Assembly (NCBI RefSeq): GCF_937863485.1
Contig: NZ_CALMFY010000005.1
Location: forward strand, 1 to 64,000
Direction of reading: 5' to 3'
Source of the DNA: an uncultured Nostoc sp.
GTDB taxonomy: Bacteria; Cyanobacteriota; Cyanobacteriia; Cyanobacteriales; Nostocaceae
Length of the DNA: 64,000 bases
Both the position numbers and the translations under genes were made by a program. Position 1 is the stretch's first letter; each line of letters opens with the position of its first letter. Positions 1 to 10,000 of the stretch are shown piece after piece. Under the pieces are notes generated by a model. That model saw only the letters and a list, made by a program, of their open reading frames with translations. It was not told the origin of the DNA and did not search any database.

Positions 1-532
1 TGATGCCTGGGCTTGTGTTGTCGATGGTCGCCGTAGCCTATTGCTAGTAGCCGATGGTTTAGGACATGGACCTGCGGCTGCCACTGCTGCTTCACAAGCC
101 GTGAGAATCTTTCAAGACGATCATCATCGTTCTCCTGGTGCAATCCTGGAAGCTGCCCACACAGCCTTGCGAAGTACACGAGGAGCAGTACTCGCCATTG
201 CCGAAATAGACTTTGAACAACAGTCTGTCTGCTTTGCCGGAATTGGCAATATCGCTGCCAGCATTTTCTCGTTTACTGAGCACCACAATCTGCTGTCTCA
301 TAACGGCACGGTCGGGCATGAAATCCGCAAAATTCAAGAGTTTAGCTACCCTTGGTATTCCAACGGACTTTTAATTATGCATTCTGACGGATTAGGCACT
401 AAGTGGCAGCTTGATCGCTATCCAGGCTTGAGTCAAAAACATCCTAGTTTGATTGCAGGTGTGCTATACCGGGACTTTAACCGAGAACGGGACGATGTGA
501 CGGTGTTAGTGGTCAAAGGAATGGGCAGATGA
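1..532 (+). CDS. SpoIIE/PP2C-type serine phosphatase domain protein (RsbX-like), 5' end outside window
   Basis: Reading frame is open to the window edge; motifs LLVADGLGHGPAAATAA, LLIMHSDGLGTKW and RDDVTVLVVKG are typical of the SpoIIE/PP2C phosphatase C-terminus. Confidence 0.8.
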   Translation, partial: DAWACVVDGRRSLLLVADGLGHGPAAATAASQAVRIFQDDHHRSPGAILEAAHTALRSTRGAVLAIAEIDFEQQSVCFAGIGNIAASIFSFTEHHNLLSHNGTVGHEIRKIQEFSYPWYSNGLLIMHSDGLGTKWQLDRYPGLSQKHPSLIAGVLYRDFNRERDDVTVLVVKGMGR

Positions 533-2679
533 CAATCGTTTTCACGATCGAAATCCACTATGAACAGGATGTTGTGCAAGCTCGGCAACGAACTCGCGAG
601 ATCGCCGAGCAGTTGGGCTTGGATACTCAAGATCAGGCACGATTGGCAACGGCAGTTTCAGAAATTGCCCGCAACGCGTTTCAGTATGCCAAAGGCGGAA
701 GGGTTGAATTTTGTGTGGAAAGAGAGCCTCAGGCGTTTCTGATTCGGATTCAAGATTGGGGTGGGGGCATTCCTGATCTGGCAGACGTTTTGGCAGGACG
801 CTACACCTCTGGCACAGGAATGGGTCTCGGCATCGTGGGCACCCGCAGACTGATGGATTTCTTTGAGATTGAATCGCTGCCGGGACAGGGAACAACGGTG
901 GTGATGAGCAAAAGGTTGTCGAAGCGCACACCTACTTTCACCGATTCGCAATTGCAGCAGATTCGAGAAACCGTGATCGGGCGATCGCCCCAGAATCCCT
1001 ATGAAGAAATCCAGCGACAAAACCAGGAGTTACTGCGGGCAATGGCAGAGCTACGGAAGCGCGAGGAAGAACTGACCCATCTAAACCGGGAACTGGAAGA
1101 TACCAATCGCGGTGTGATTGCCCTCTATGCAGAACTGGATGAGAAGGCAAGTTCTTTGCAACAGGCAAACGAGCTAAAAACCCGTTTTCTCTCGAACATG
1201 AGCCACGAGTTTCGCACGCCCCTGAACTCGATTTTGTCGCTCTCTCGGATCTTGCTGGCCCGGATGGATGGCGATTTGACTACCGAGCAAGAAAAGCAGG
1301 TGATATTTATCCAAAAGGCGGCGAGCGGATTATCAGAATTAGTCAATGATTTGCTGGATTTGGCAAAGGTGGAAGCTGGAAAAATTGAAGTGCGTCCCAG
1401 TTCCTTTGAAGTCAGCGACTTGTTTGCCACGCTGCGAGGAATGCTGCGCCCATTATTGGTTCAAGGCTCCTCTGTCGCCCTGATTGTGGAGGAACCCGAT
1501 ACCATACCTCCGCTCTATACCGATGAGGGCAAAGTCGCTCAAATTCTGAGAAACTTTGTCTCGAATGCGCTCAAATTTACCGAGCAGGGAGAGGTGCGCG
1601 TCAGTGCGATGCAAATAGGTTATACTGTAATCTTCTCCGTATTAGATACGGGCATCGGCATTGCTCCAGCCGATCAAGAGCGCATTTTTGAGGATTTTGT
1701 GCAAATTGAGTCCCCTTTGCAAAAGCAGGTGAAGGGAACCGGGTTAGGACTGCCGTTATCGCGCAAGCTGGCACAGCTACTGGGCGGCAGCGTTTCGCTT
1801 ACAAGTGATCTGGGTCAAGGCTCCACCTTTACGGTATCAATTCCGATCGCCTACCCACATGCGACTGAATTTCCCACTCTACTGCAACCCATCACATCAC
1901 TTGAGCCAACTCGCCTGCCGATTCTGGTGGTTGAAGATCATCCAGAAACACTATTTATTTACGAAAAGCACCTTCAGGAGTCAACCTATCAATTAATTGC
2001 GACCCGCACCTTAGCCCAGGCAAGGCTTGCCTTACAACAACTTCGACCGGCGGCGATTATGCTAGATATTATGCTAGAAGGAGAAAACGGCTGGACGTTC
2101 TTGCGAGAAATCAAAGGAGATGAAAGAACTCGCACCATCCCTGTACTGATTATTACCATCATTGATAACGAGAAGCAAGCATTGGCGCTAGGAGCTAACG
2201 GCTTTCTAATTAAGCCTGTGGACAAATTGCCGCTGTTGAATAAACTCAATGTGCTAATTAATCAGAATAGACCTCAAAAAATTTTATTAATTGACGATGA
2301 CCCCGCTTATCGCTATCTTATAAAAAAACTGTTGGCAAATACACCGTTGAGTATTTTAGAAGCCGCGAACGGGCAAGAAGGATTAAATTTGGCACAATGC
2401 CAGCAGCCAAGTGTGATCGTGCTTGACTTGGAGATGCCAGAGATCAGCGGGTTTGATGTACTCAAGCAGCTTAAAAACAATTCCGTCACTCAGTCGATTC
2501 CTGTGATCATCCACTCATCTGTCCAACTGGATGCAGAAGTGCAGAAGCGTTTAGCTGAACAAAGCATCGCCATTCTTTCTAAAGAAACAGGCTCTCAAAC
2601 GGCGGCGATTGCCCAACTCCAAGATGCGCTCGTCAAAGCCGGACTAGTTCTGGGTGCTTGGGAGGAAAGCAATGTCTGA
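529..2679 (+). CDS. RsbT-like ATPase fused to hybrid histidine kinase with two receiver domains
   Basis: N-term RsbT/W-type HATPase (ARLATAVSEIARNAFQYAKGG, GMGLGIVGTRRLMD), H-box FLSNMSHEFRTPLNSIL, HATPase GTGLGLPLSRKLAQLLGG, two REC domains (ILVVEDH..MLDIML; ILLIDDD..VLDLEMP). ATGA overlap with upstream gene. Confidence 0.9.
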   Translation: MTIVFTIEIHYEQDVVQARQRTREIAEQLGLDTQDQARLATAVSEIARNAFQYAKGGRVEFCVEREPQAFLIRIQDWGGGIPDLADVLAGRYTSGTGMGLGIVGTRRLMDFFEIESLPGQGTTVVMSKRLSKRTPTFTDSQLQQIRETVIGRSPQNPYEEIQRQNQELLRAMAELRKREEELTHLNRELEDTNRGVIALYAELDEKASSLQQANELKTRFLSNMSHEFRTPLNSILSLSRILLARMDGDLTTEQEKQVIFIQKAASGLSELVNDLLDLAKVEAGKIEVRPSSFEVSDLFATLRGMLRPLLVQGSSVALIVEEPDTIPPLYTDEGKVAQILRNFVSNALKFTEQGEVRVSAMQIGYTVIFSVLDTGIGIAPADQERIFEDFVQIESPLQKQVKGTGLGLPLSRKLAQLLGGSVSLTSDLGQGSTFTVSIPIAYPHATEFPTLLQPITSLEPTRLPILVVEDHPETLFIYEKHLQESTYQLIATRTLAQARLALQQLRPAAIMLDIMLEGENGWTFLREIKGDERTRTIPVLIITIIDNEKQALALGANGFLIKPVDKLPLLNKLNVLINQNRPQKILLIDDDPAYRYLIKKLLANTPLSILEAANGQEGLNLAQCQQPSVIVLDLEMPEISGFDVLKQLKNNSVTQSIPVIIHSSVQLDAEVQKRLAEQSIAILSKETGSQTAAIAQLQDALVKAGLVLGAWEESNV

Positions 2680-4678
2680 GTCACAGGTGACGATTCTGCA
2701 TGTTGATGATAATGAAGCCAACCGTTACATTGTGTCCCGTATTTTGCAAAATGCAGGCTTTACGGTCGTGGAGGCAGCAACTGGAGCAACAGGATTAGAG
2801 GCAGTTGGTGAGCATCAGCCTGCTCTGGTGATTTTGGATGTCCAACTACCAGATATCAGCGGCTTTGAAGTCTGTCGTCAAATTAAGGCAAACCCCAAAA
2901 CGGCTTTTATTCCCGTACTACACCTTTCTGCAAGTTTTGTCCAAAGCCAGGATAAAGCAGAAGGTTTAGACAGTGGTGCCGATGCCTATCTAGCACAACC
3001 AGTTGAACCCATTGAACTGCTTGCCACGGTGCGATCGCTGCTGCGAATTCGGCAGGCGGAGGAAGCTGCTCTCTCCTCAGCACGAGAGTGGCAAACGACC
3101 TTTGACTCGATCAACAACGGCGTATGTCTGGTAGACCGAGAAGGTATAATTCTGCGCTGTAATCGAGCGATAATGCAGATTTTTTGCAAGCCCTCCCACG
3201 AAATTTTAGGTTGTGCTCACCATGAGTTGATGGACGCAGAATTGGGAATGGGCGACGGCACGTGTTTTCACCGTGCTAAAGAAACTCATCAACGGCAAAT
3301 TCTAGAATTTCAGTTCAAAGGACAGTGGTTTGCCAAAACCATCGACCCGGTATTTGATCAGCAGGGGACTCTCACAGGCGCCGTTTTCATCCTGTCAAAT
3401 ATTACGGAGCGCAAACAAGCAGAAACCTTACTGCAAGATCAGAATGATCGCCTCAATCATCTGATGATTTCCTTGCAAGAACAAACTGAACAAGCACAGC
3501 AAGCCAACCGAATCAAAGATGAGTTTCTAGCAGTGCTGTCTCATGAATTGCGATCGCCCCTGAATCCAATCCTGGGTTGGGCAAGAATTCTGCAAACGAG
3601 CCAGCAGGACGCAGCCAAAACTCAGTACGCGCTCGAAACGATCGAACGCAATGCCAAACTACAAGCACAACTAATCGAGGATCTGCTCGATGTATCGCGT
3701 ATTCTCCAAGGCAAATTGAGTTTGAATACACTGCCAATTGGTTTAACGTTCACCATCAAAGCTGCCCTTGAAACCGTGCGGCTTGCGGCTGAAGCTAAAT
3801 CTATTCAAATTGAATCAATATTTGAATCGAACATTGCCCAAGTGTTGGGTGATTCCGGTCGCCTGCAACAGGTTGTTTGGAATTTACTTTCTAACGCGAT
3901 TAAATTTACCCCACACGGTGGTCGAGTAAAGGTGCAGTTAAAAAGGATCAACGATGAAGGTGAAGAAATGAATGAAGTAGATACTCATCCTTTGGAATAT
4001 GCTCAAATCATTGTCAGCGACACTGGCAAGGGTATCTCTGGTGACTTTCTGCCCTACGTCTTTGACTACTTCCGCCAAGCCGATGGGACAACGACCCGAA
4101 GATTTGGGGGGTTGGGGTTGGGGTTAGCGATCGTGCGTCATTTGGTTGAACTGCACGGAGGAACCGTTCAGGCGGCGAGTCCTGGAGAAGGACAAGGAGC
4201 AACATTTACAGTTAAGCTTCCATTCATCGCTGCGGTAAAACTGAATCCAGATAATACTGAGTTTGATAATCGCTCAGACTTCAATCTAAATAAATTGCAA
4301 GCGCTGCTTGTAGATGATGACAGAGATTCGCGGGAGTTTATCGCCTTCGTGCTAGAACAGTATGGGGCGCAAGTGACTGAAGCGGACTCAGCACATGATG
4401 CTCTGAGCAGTTTAAGGCAAGCAAAATTTGATTTGCTAATTAGTGATATTGGTATGCCTGATATGGATGGCTACACACTAATTCGTCAAATTAGAAAGCA
4501 GTCGCCTGACCAAGGCGGGGAAATTCCGGCGATCGCCCTTACTGCTTATGCTGGAGAAATTGATCAACAACTTGCACTAGCTGCCGGATTTCAACGCCAT
4601 ATTTCCAAACCAATTGAACCAGAGCTACTAATAGAGGCTATTTTGGCTATATTAGGCATTAAACCAAGATTTGTCTAA
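2654..4678 (+). CDS. REC-PAS-HisKA-HATPase-REC hybrid sensor kinase
   Basis: VTILHVDDNEANRYIV, PAS region, H-box FLAVLSHELRSPLNPILGWA, GLGLGLAIVRHLVELHGG, C-term REC LLVDDDRDSREF; likely start at Met ~2672. Confidence 0.9.
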   Translation: MLGRKAMSESQVTILHVDDNEANRYIVSRILQNAGFTVVEAATGATGLEAVGEHQPALVILDVQLPDISGFEVCRQIKANPKTAFIPVLHLSASFVQSQDKAEGLDSGADAYLAQPVEPIELLATVRSLLRIRQAEEAALSSAREWQTTFDSINNGVCLVDREGIILRCNRAIMQIFCKPSHEILGCAHHELMDAELGMGDGTCFHRAKETHQRQILEFQFKGQWFAKTIDPVFDQQGTLTGAVFILSNITERKQAETLLQDQNDRLNHLMISLQEQTEQAQQANRIKDEFLAVLSHELRSPLNPILGWARILQTSQQDAAKTQYALETIERNAKLQAQLIEDLLDVSRILQGKLSLNTLPIGLTFTIKAALETVRLAAEAKSIQIESIFESNIAQVLGDSGRLQQVVWNLLSNAIKFTPHGGRVKVQLKRINDEGEEMNEVDTHPLEYAQIIVSDTGKGISGDFLPYVFDYFRQADGTTTRRFGGLGLGLAIVRHLVELHGGTVQAASPGEGQGATFTVKLPFIAAVKLNPDNTEFDNRSDFNLNKLQALLVDDDRDSREFIAFVLEQYGAQVTEADSAHDALSSLRQAKFDLLISDIGMPDMDGYTLIRQIRKQSPDQGGEIPAIALTAYAGEIDQQLALAAGFQRHISKPIEPELLIEAILAILGIKPRFV

Positions 4679-4859
4679 TTTACTGCAAGATGGTCTAAAA
4701 AGTCATAATATATCTAAACTCCAGTAATTTTTAAATAAAATTGACATCAGAGGGCAAATATTGAGGATGTATCGCTATAAAAACCTGAGTATTTATTAAA
4801 TTTATTTACAGTTTTTACGGCTTTTAACTCAATACGGTTCACTTAAGAAAATTGTAGGT

Positions 4860-5170
4860 TGGGTAGAAGGAAGTGAAACCCAACAAAGTCACGGAAGTGT
4901 TGGGTTACCCTGCGGGAAGCCCCTTTGGGTCTACGTTCCTCAAACGCCACTTGCTTCTCCTGTCGGAGACGCTGCGCGTAGCTTGCTTCCCCGTAGGGGT
5001 ACAAGTCGGGAAACCGCAGACGCTCTCTACGAGACGCTGCGCGAACGCAGGCTCGCTACCGCTGCGCTATGCGCGGCATCGTCTCCCCTTCTCCCAAAGG
5101 GAGAGGCTAGCGCCAAGGGAGAAGGGCGCAGTGGCTCCCCAACCTACGCAGAAGTTGAGTTTTAGGCTTA
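4860..5170. repeat. Mosaic GC-rich Nostoc-type extragenic repeats (GAGACGCTGCGCG / CTCCCCTTCTCCCAAAGGGAGA motifs)
   Basis: Related strings recur near 55720-55880 and 58860-59040; many short inverted repeats; flanked by GTAGGTTGGG...CCCAACCTAC. Confidence 0.75.
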
Positions 5171-5669
5171 ACTGAACTGTATTGGCTTTTAACTCCCAGT
5201 TGCCTGAAGTCACTAGCTCCAGCCGAATAGTATGACCGCTATTAGCAAACGCTTTGGAGATTCCCAACTGCCTAGAACGCTTCAGAATGTCACAGTCTTA
5301 AACCCTTTAATTGACGAGAAATGTAAAATTGGAAACACCCTAAGCCAAGGTTTAAGTAAATTAAAGAATTGATATCACTTCTAGAAATAGCCTTTTGTAG
5401 CATTCATACTAATCGTCAACAAATTTTATAGTTTCGGCAGGCTCTTTTGCCTAAAACCTATATCAGCAAGGGGTTTGCGACATTTAACTCTATTATTATC
5501 TCATGAGACTGATGAAAAAGCGTTAACTCTCCTTTCATCCGCCACTTCCCACTTCCGAGAGATAATCTCAGTAGGCGTTATCTTAAAAAATAGTGCGTGG
5601 GCGTAATTACATATCCAGCCCAGTTTGCCGAATTCAGCACAAACTCACGACAAGTAGTAGCTTGCAAGG

Positions 5670-6266
5670 TTGCTTTTGATGTATAGCACAAAATTTCTTT
5701 TTTTACATAAACAAATTACTGGCTGGCGAAGGTTGCTGTCCAAATGCTTGTTGTTGTTTGCAAGTCTTTTCATTATAAGTATGCAACCTGCATATGCTAG
5801 TCTCAATAATGATTTATATGATGGCAACATCTTTGTCGTTTATGCTGGCAATGGTTCATTGGTTCCTCCCAGACAGACACTTGCACAGACTTTAGCGGAA
5901 CATAAACCCATATTTTTGGCCTTTTATGTGGATGACAGCAGCGATTCCAAAAGATATGCTATTTCCATTTCACGGGTACAGGAATTCTATGGTCGGGTAG
6001 CAGAGATTATGCCTATTAATGTAGATAGTATCCCACCTAAACAGACCTACGACCCTACAGAACCTGGATATTACTATTCTGGGACTGTTCCTCAAGTCTT
6101 GGTGTTTAATAAATCAGGTCAAGTAGTTTTGAATAAAAAGGGTCAAGTACCTTTTGAAGACATAGACGATGAATTTCGCAAAATATTTGATTTGTTACCA
6201 CGCATGGAAACAGCACAGCTAAAGCGGCGAGCTTTCAATGAGTTCAGTAGTGAGTTAGCTAGGTAA
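5670..6266 (+). CDS. Exported/membrane-anchored thioredoxin-like conserved cyanobacterial protein
   Basis: N-term hydrophobic signal (CLLLFASLFIISMQPAYA) followed by thioredoxin-like pattern (KPIFLAFYVDDS...VPQVLVFNKSGQVVL). Confidence 0.5.
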   Translation: MLLMYSTKFLFLHKQITGWRRLLSKCLLLFASLFIISMQPAYASLNNDLYDGNIFVVYAGNGSLVPPRQTLAQTLAEHKPIFLAFYVDDSSDSKRYAISISRVQEFYGRVAEIMPINVDSIPPKQTYDPTEPGYYYSGTVPQVLVFNKSGQVVLNKKGQVPFEDIDDEFRKIFDLLPRMETAQLKRRAFNEFSSELAR

Positions 6267-6406
6267 CTTATGGGGTAGACCAAATAGGTCTGCCTTAACT
6301 TTTGGTGCTTATTACTACATTTATGCTGATGTAAAAGCATAATATTAGAATATCTGTGTTAACCATTTAGGAAGTTAATCTATAGTCCCGTATAAAGTGT
6401 ATTCTG

Positions 6407-7015
6407 ATGTCAAAGGTTTACACCACCCAGGAGCTAATTCAAATTTTGGCAGCCGAACGCCAAGCTTGCCTCAACGGAAAACGCCTAAAATTAGAAATCA
6501 CAGTCTCTGGCAATCCTGTAATTGACCAGTTTATCAGAACTGATGGGCTGCAACAATTCACAGCCTATCAAGATTTCAAAGCTGCAATTCACGAGTATCA
6601 AAAAGAAAATCAAGTTTCAGGTATTATCTGGCGGGAGGTAACAGTCAAAGGTAAAAATTTGAACTATCCCCAAGTAAATACTGAGCTAATAGCCCTCACC
6701 AGTGACTTAGAGATATTAAAAGCTGCTAAAAATTCTATCGTAGAATTTTGGCATGAAGTCTCTATGGGGATGGATTTATACTTGAGTTTCAATAATAGTA
6801 AACAATACCAACAAATTCTCACATTTGATGTAGAGAGAATTGTTCAAAGAACAGAATGGGCAAGTTTGTGCAAGTGGGAAAACTCTAACTTTTTGGAAAT
6901 GATTTTGCAGCTAGGATGGGGTAAACCAGAAGAAGCTTATTATAAACGAGGAAGACCGCGATCGGGTAGTGAATATATTCATGCAGTCAATCCTGGTAAT
7001 CGCCCCATTGGTTGA
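6407..7015 (+). CDS. Conserved hypothetical protein
   Basis: 202-aa ORF with good coding character; no family recognised. Confidence 0.6.
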   Translation: MSKVYTTQELIQILAAERQACLNGKRLKLEITVSGNPVIDQFIRTDGLQQFTAYQDFKAAIHEYQKENQVSGIIWREVTVKGKNLNYPQVNTELIALTSDLEILKAAKNSIVEFWHEVSMGMDLYLSFNNSKQYQQILTFDVERIVQRTEWASLCKWENSNFLEMILQLGWGKPEEAYYKRGRPRSGSEYIHAVNPGNRPIG

Positions 7016-7038
7016 TCAAACCTTTCCCCTTGTCTCCT

Positions 7039-10000
7039 TCAAGGTTGATTTTGCCCGATGAGACTGACGATCGCTGTAGCTAAATCCCCTACTTCGACAG
7101 GTTTAGGTAGGTGTTTTTGAAACCCTGCTGCCATTGCTTGGTTGTAGTTAATTTCTCCAGCATAAGCAGTCAAAGCGATCGCAGGAATTTGCCCCCCTAG
7201 CTCTGGCGGTAATTTTCTCACCTCGCGCAGTAACATATAACCATCCATCAAGGGCATTCCAATATCACTTAACAGGATATCTGGCTTTGATTGGGCTAAT
7301 GTTTCCAGCGCTTGGGCGGCTGATTCAACTGCTGTTACAGTTGCTCCATATTGTTCTAGCGCAAAGCTAAAAAACTCTCGCACATCAGCTTGATCGTCCA
7401 CCAGCAGGATTTGCACTCCAGCAAGTAATGTGTCCTCAGTACTGAGTTCTGGTTGAGAAGCCTCAGTACTGCTGACTCGCAACTCAGAATTTTTGAGTAA
7501 AGGCAGCCTGATTGTAAAGGTAGCCCCTTGTCCTTCTCCCAGACTCTCTGCCTGAACTGTACCACCGTGAAGTTCTACTATGTGACGCACAATTGCCAGT
7601 CCCAATCCTAGTCCGCCAAATATCCTGGTTGTCTTGGCATCTGCTTGTCGGAAGTAGTCAAATACGTAAGGCAAAAATTCTACGATGATTCCCTTACCTG
7701 TATCAATCACCTGAATTTGAGCATCTGACCCAACTTGCTCTAAACGCACTTCTACTCGTCCTTCTGTGGGTGTGAATTTAACGGCATTGGAGAGGAGATT
7801 CCACATCACTTGTTGCAAGCGATCGCTATCGCCCAGAACTTTGCCGATATCATTACTCAGCACTGTTTGAATTTCAATTGACTTAGCTTCTGCTGCTAAA
7901 CGCACCGTTTCTAGTGCAGCTGCGATCGGCACTCTCAAATCCACTGCATAGAGATTTAGATTGACTTTACCTTGTAAAATCCGCGAAACATCAAGTAAAT
8001 CTCCAATTAATTGGGTTTGTAACTGGGCATTGCGCTCGATTGTTTCCAATGCCCGGATTGTACTGGCTTCGTCAAACTTGCGGGTTCTGAGTAACTTTGC
8101 CCACCCTAAAATAGGATTCAGAGGAGTTCGGAGTTCATGGGAAAGGACAGCGAGGAATTCATCCTTAATTCGGTTGGCTGTCTCGGCTTGTGCCCTTGCA
8201 GTCTTTTCAGCTTCGTAAAGTTGAGCGCGAGCGATCGCTTGGGCACACTGCTGTCCCAATGTCAACATAAATCCCCGGTCTTCTTGATTAAATATTTGGT
8301 CATTGGTAAAGCTTAATCCTAGTCCCCCAATTACTTTGCCTTCTGCTATCAAAGGAATGGAAGCGCAGGCATTATTCCCTGTCAGAGCCACAGCATCTGC
8401 TAAGTTGGGATATTTAGCAATCATGGCTGCTAAATTTTCTAAAAAAATCGGCTGCCTAGTTCTGACTGTTTCCGCTATTTGGTTAGGTGTAGTGATCGGA
8501 AAATTTGTCCAGGCATCTATGAGTGATTGTGGATAGCCAATTGCTTGGACAACTTTTAGGGTAGTACCTCCCTGAGTAAGTAAGACAACAGAACCAGCAG
8601 TGGCTTCCAAGGCAGCAATCCCTTGGTTTACGATCACATCAGCCACCTGTTGGGGAGTTAGCGCTTCCGAGAGGGCAGCAGTTATTCTTTGTAAAAGTAG
8701 CGTGCGATTGACAGACCGTTCAGCTGCCTGTTTTGCCTGTTGAGTTTCCTGGTAGAGTCTGGCGTTGTCGATGGCTGTCGCCGCCCGACGAGCTATATCC
8801 TCTGCTAAAGCCAAGTCTGTCTGTTTGTAGTGCCGACCTGACTCGGCTGTAAAAAAAGAGATTGCTCCAAATAATTGCCCACGGGAACGAACTGGAATCA
8901 CCATTAGAGAATGAATACCCAGACTTCGCAGCAATTGCAGATGTTCATCGTCTTCAGCCATCTGCACAAGATGAGACTGAGATAATTCCGGATAAAAAAC
9001 AGATATTCCCAACTGTAGGCGCTGCACAAGCTGTTTTGCTCTGGTTTGGGGTGGATAACGCCGTTGGATTTCGTTTAAAGTATTTTGTTTTGTGGGATCG
9101 GCAATTGCGATCGCAATTTGTTTACTTGACCAATCTTCCTGGAAAACATCTACAATACACCAGTCAGCTAGGGTAGGAACTGCTAGATTAGCCACACTTT
9201 CCAAAGTGATTTCATAATCCAATGAGGCAGCTAGTAAGGTGCTGGCTTCAACTAAAAAGTTTTGTGTAATTTCAACTCGTTTGCGTTTACTAATATCTTC
9301 AATAATGCCTAATGCATACTTTGGAAGTCCATTAGCATCCCAAACTGCTGATGAAGTTAGGTTTACCCAAACAATGGAACCATCTTTGCGGATGTAGCGC
9401 TTCTCTAAGGAATAATCACTAATTTCTTGTGCCAAAACTCGCCGAGCATTCTCCGAATCAACTTCTAAGTCGTCAGGGTGGGTAATTTCCTGAAAGTTCA
9501 TTTGAATTAACTCTTCATGACTATACCCAGTAATTTCGCACACAGCAGAATTAATTTGCAGAAATCGTCCATCCAATCCTATTAGAGTAATGCCCACAGC
9601 TGCCTGGTTAAACATTGCCCGGAACCTTTCTTCGCTTTCCCGCAAAGCAACTTCTGTTTGCTTTGCTGCTGTCACTTCTGCCAGAATAATTCCAATTCCT
9701 ACCGTTTGGCCGATTGTGTTGTTGACCGGGTAATAGTTGCCCAGCCAGTAGCCGTAACGTTTGGGTTGCCCCCTTGTCTCACCACTAATTTCTACATTCA
9801 GCAGAGGTTCTCCACTATCCAACACCCGCTGTAAGAGTGGCTCCAACTCAGCCGCCATCTTTGGCAACACTTCCCCAAATTTGCGTCCTAGATGTTCTTC
9901 TATGGTCAAACCGTTAATCTCAGCAAAAACTTGATTGATTCGGATATATCGCAGTTCCCGATCCAAAAAGCATACTGCAACAGGAGCAGCTCCTAAGAGC

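Noticed and set aside
4873-5175. 100-aa ORF downstream of the kinase cluster
   Set aside because: Consists of dispersed extragenic repeats also found at 55.7 kb and 58.9 kb.
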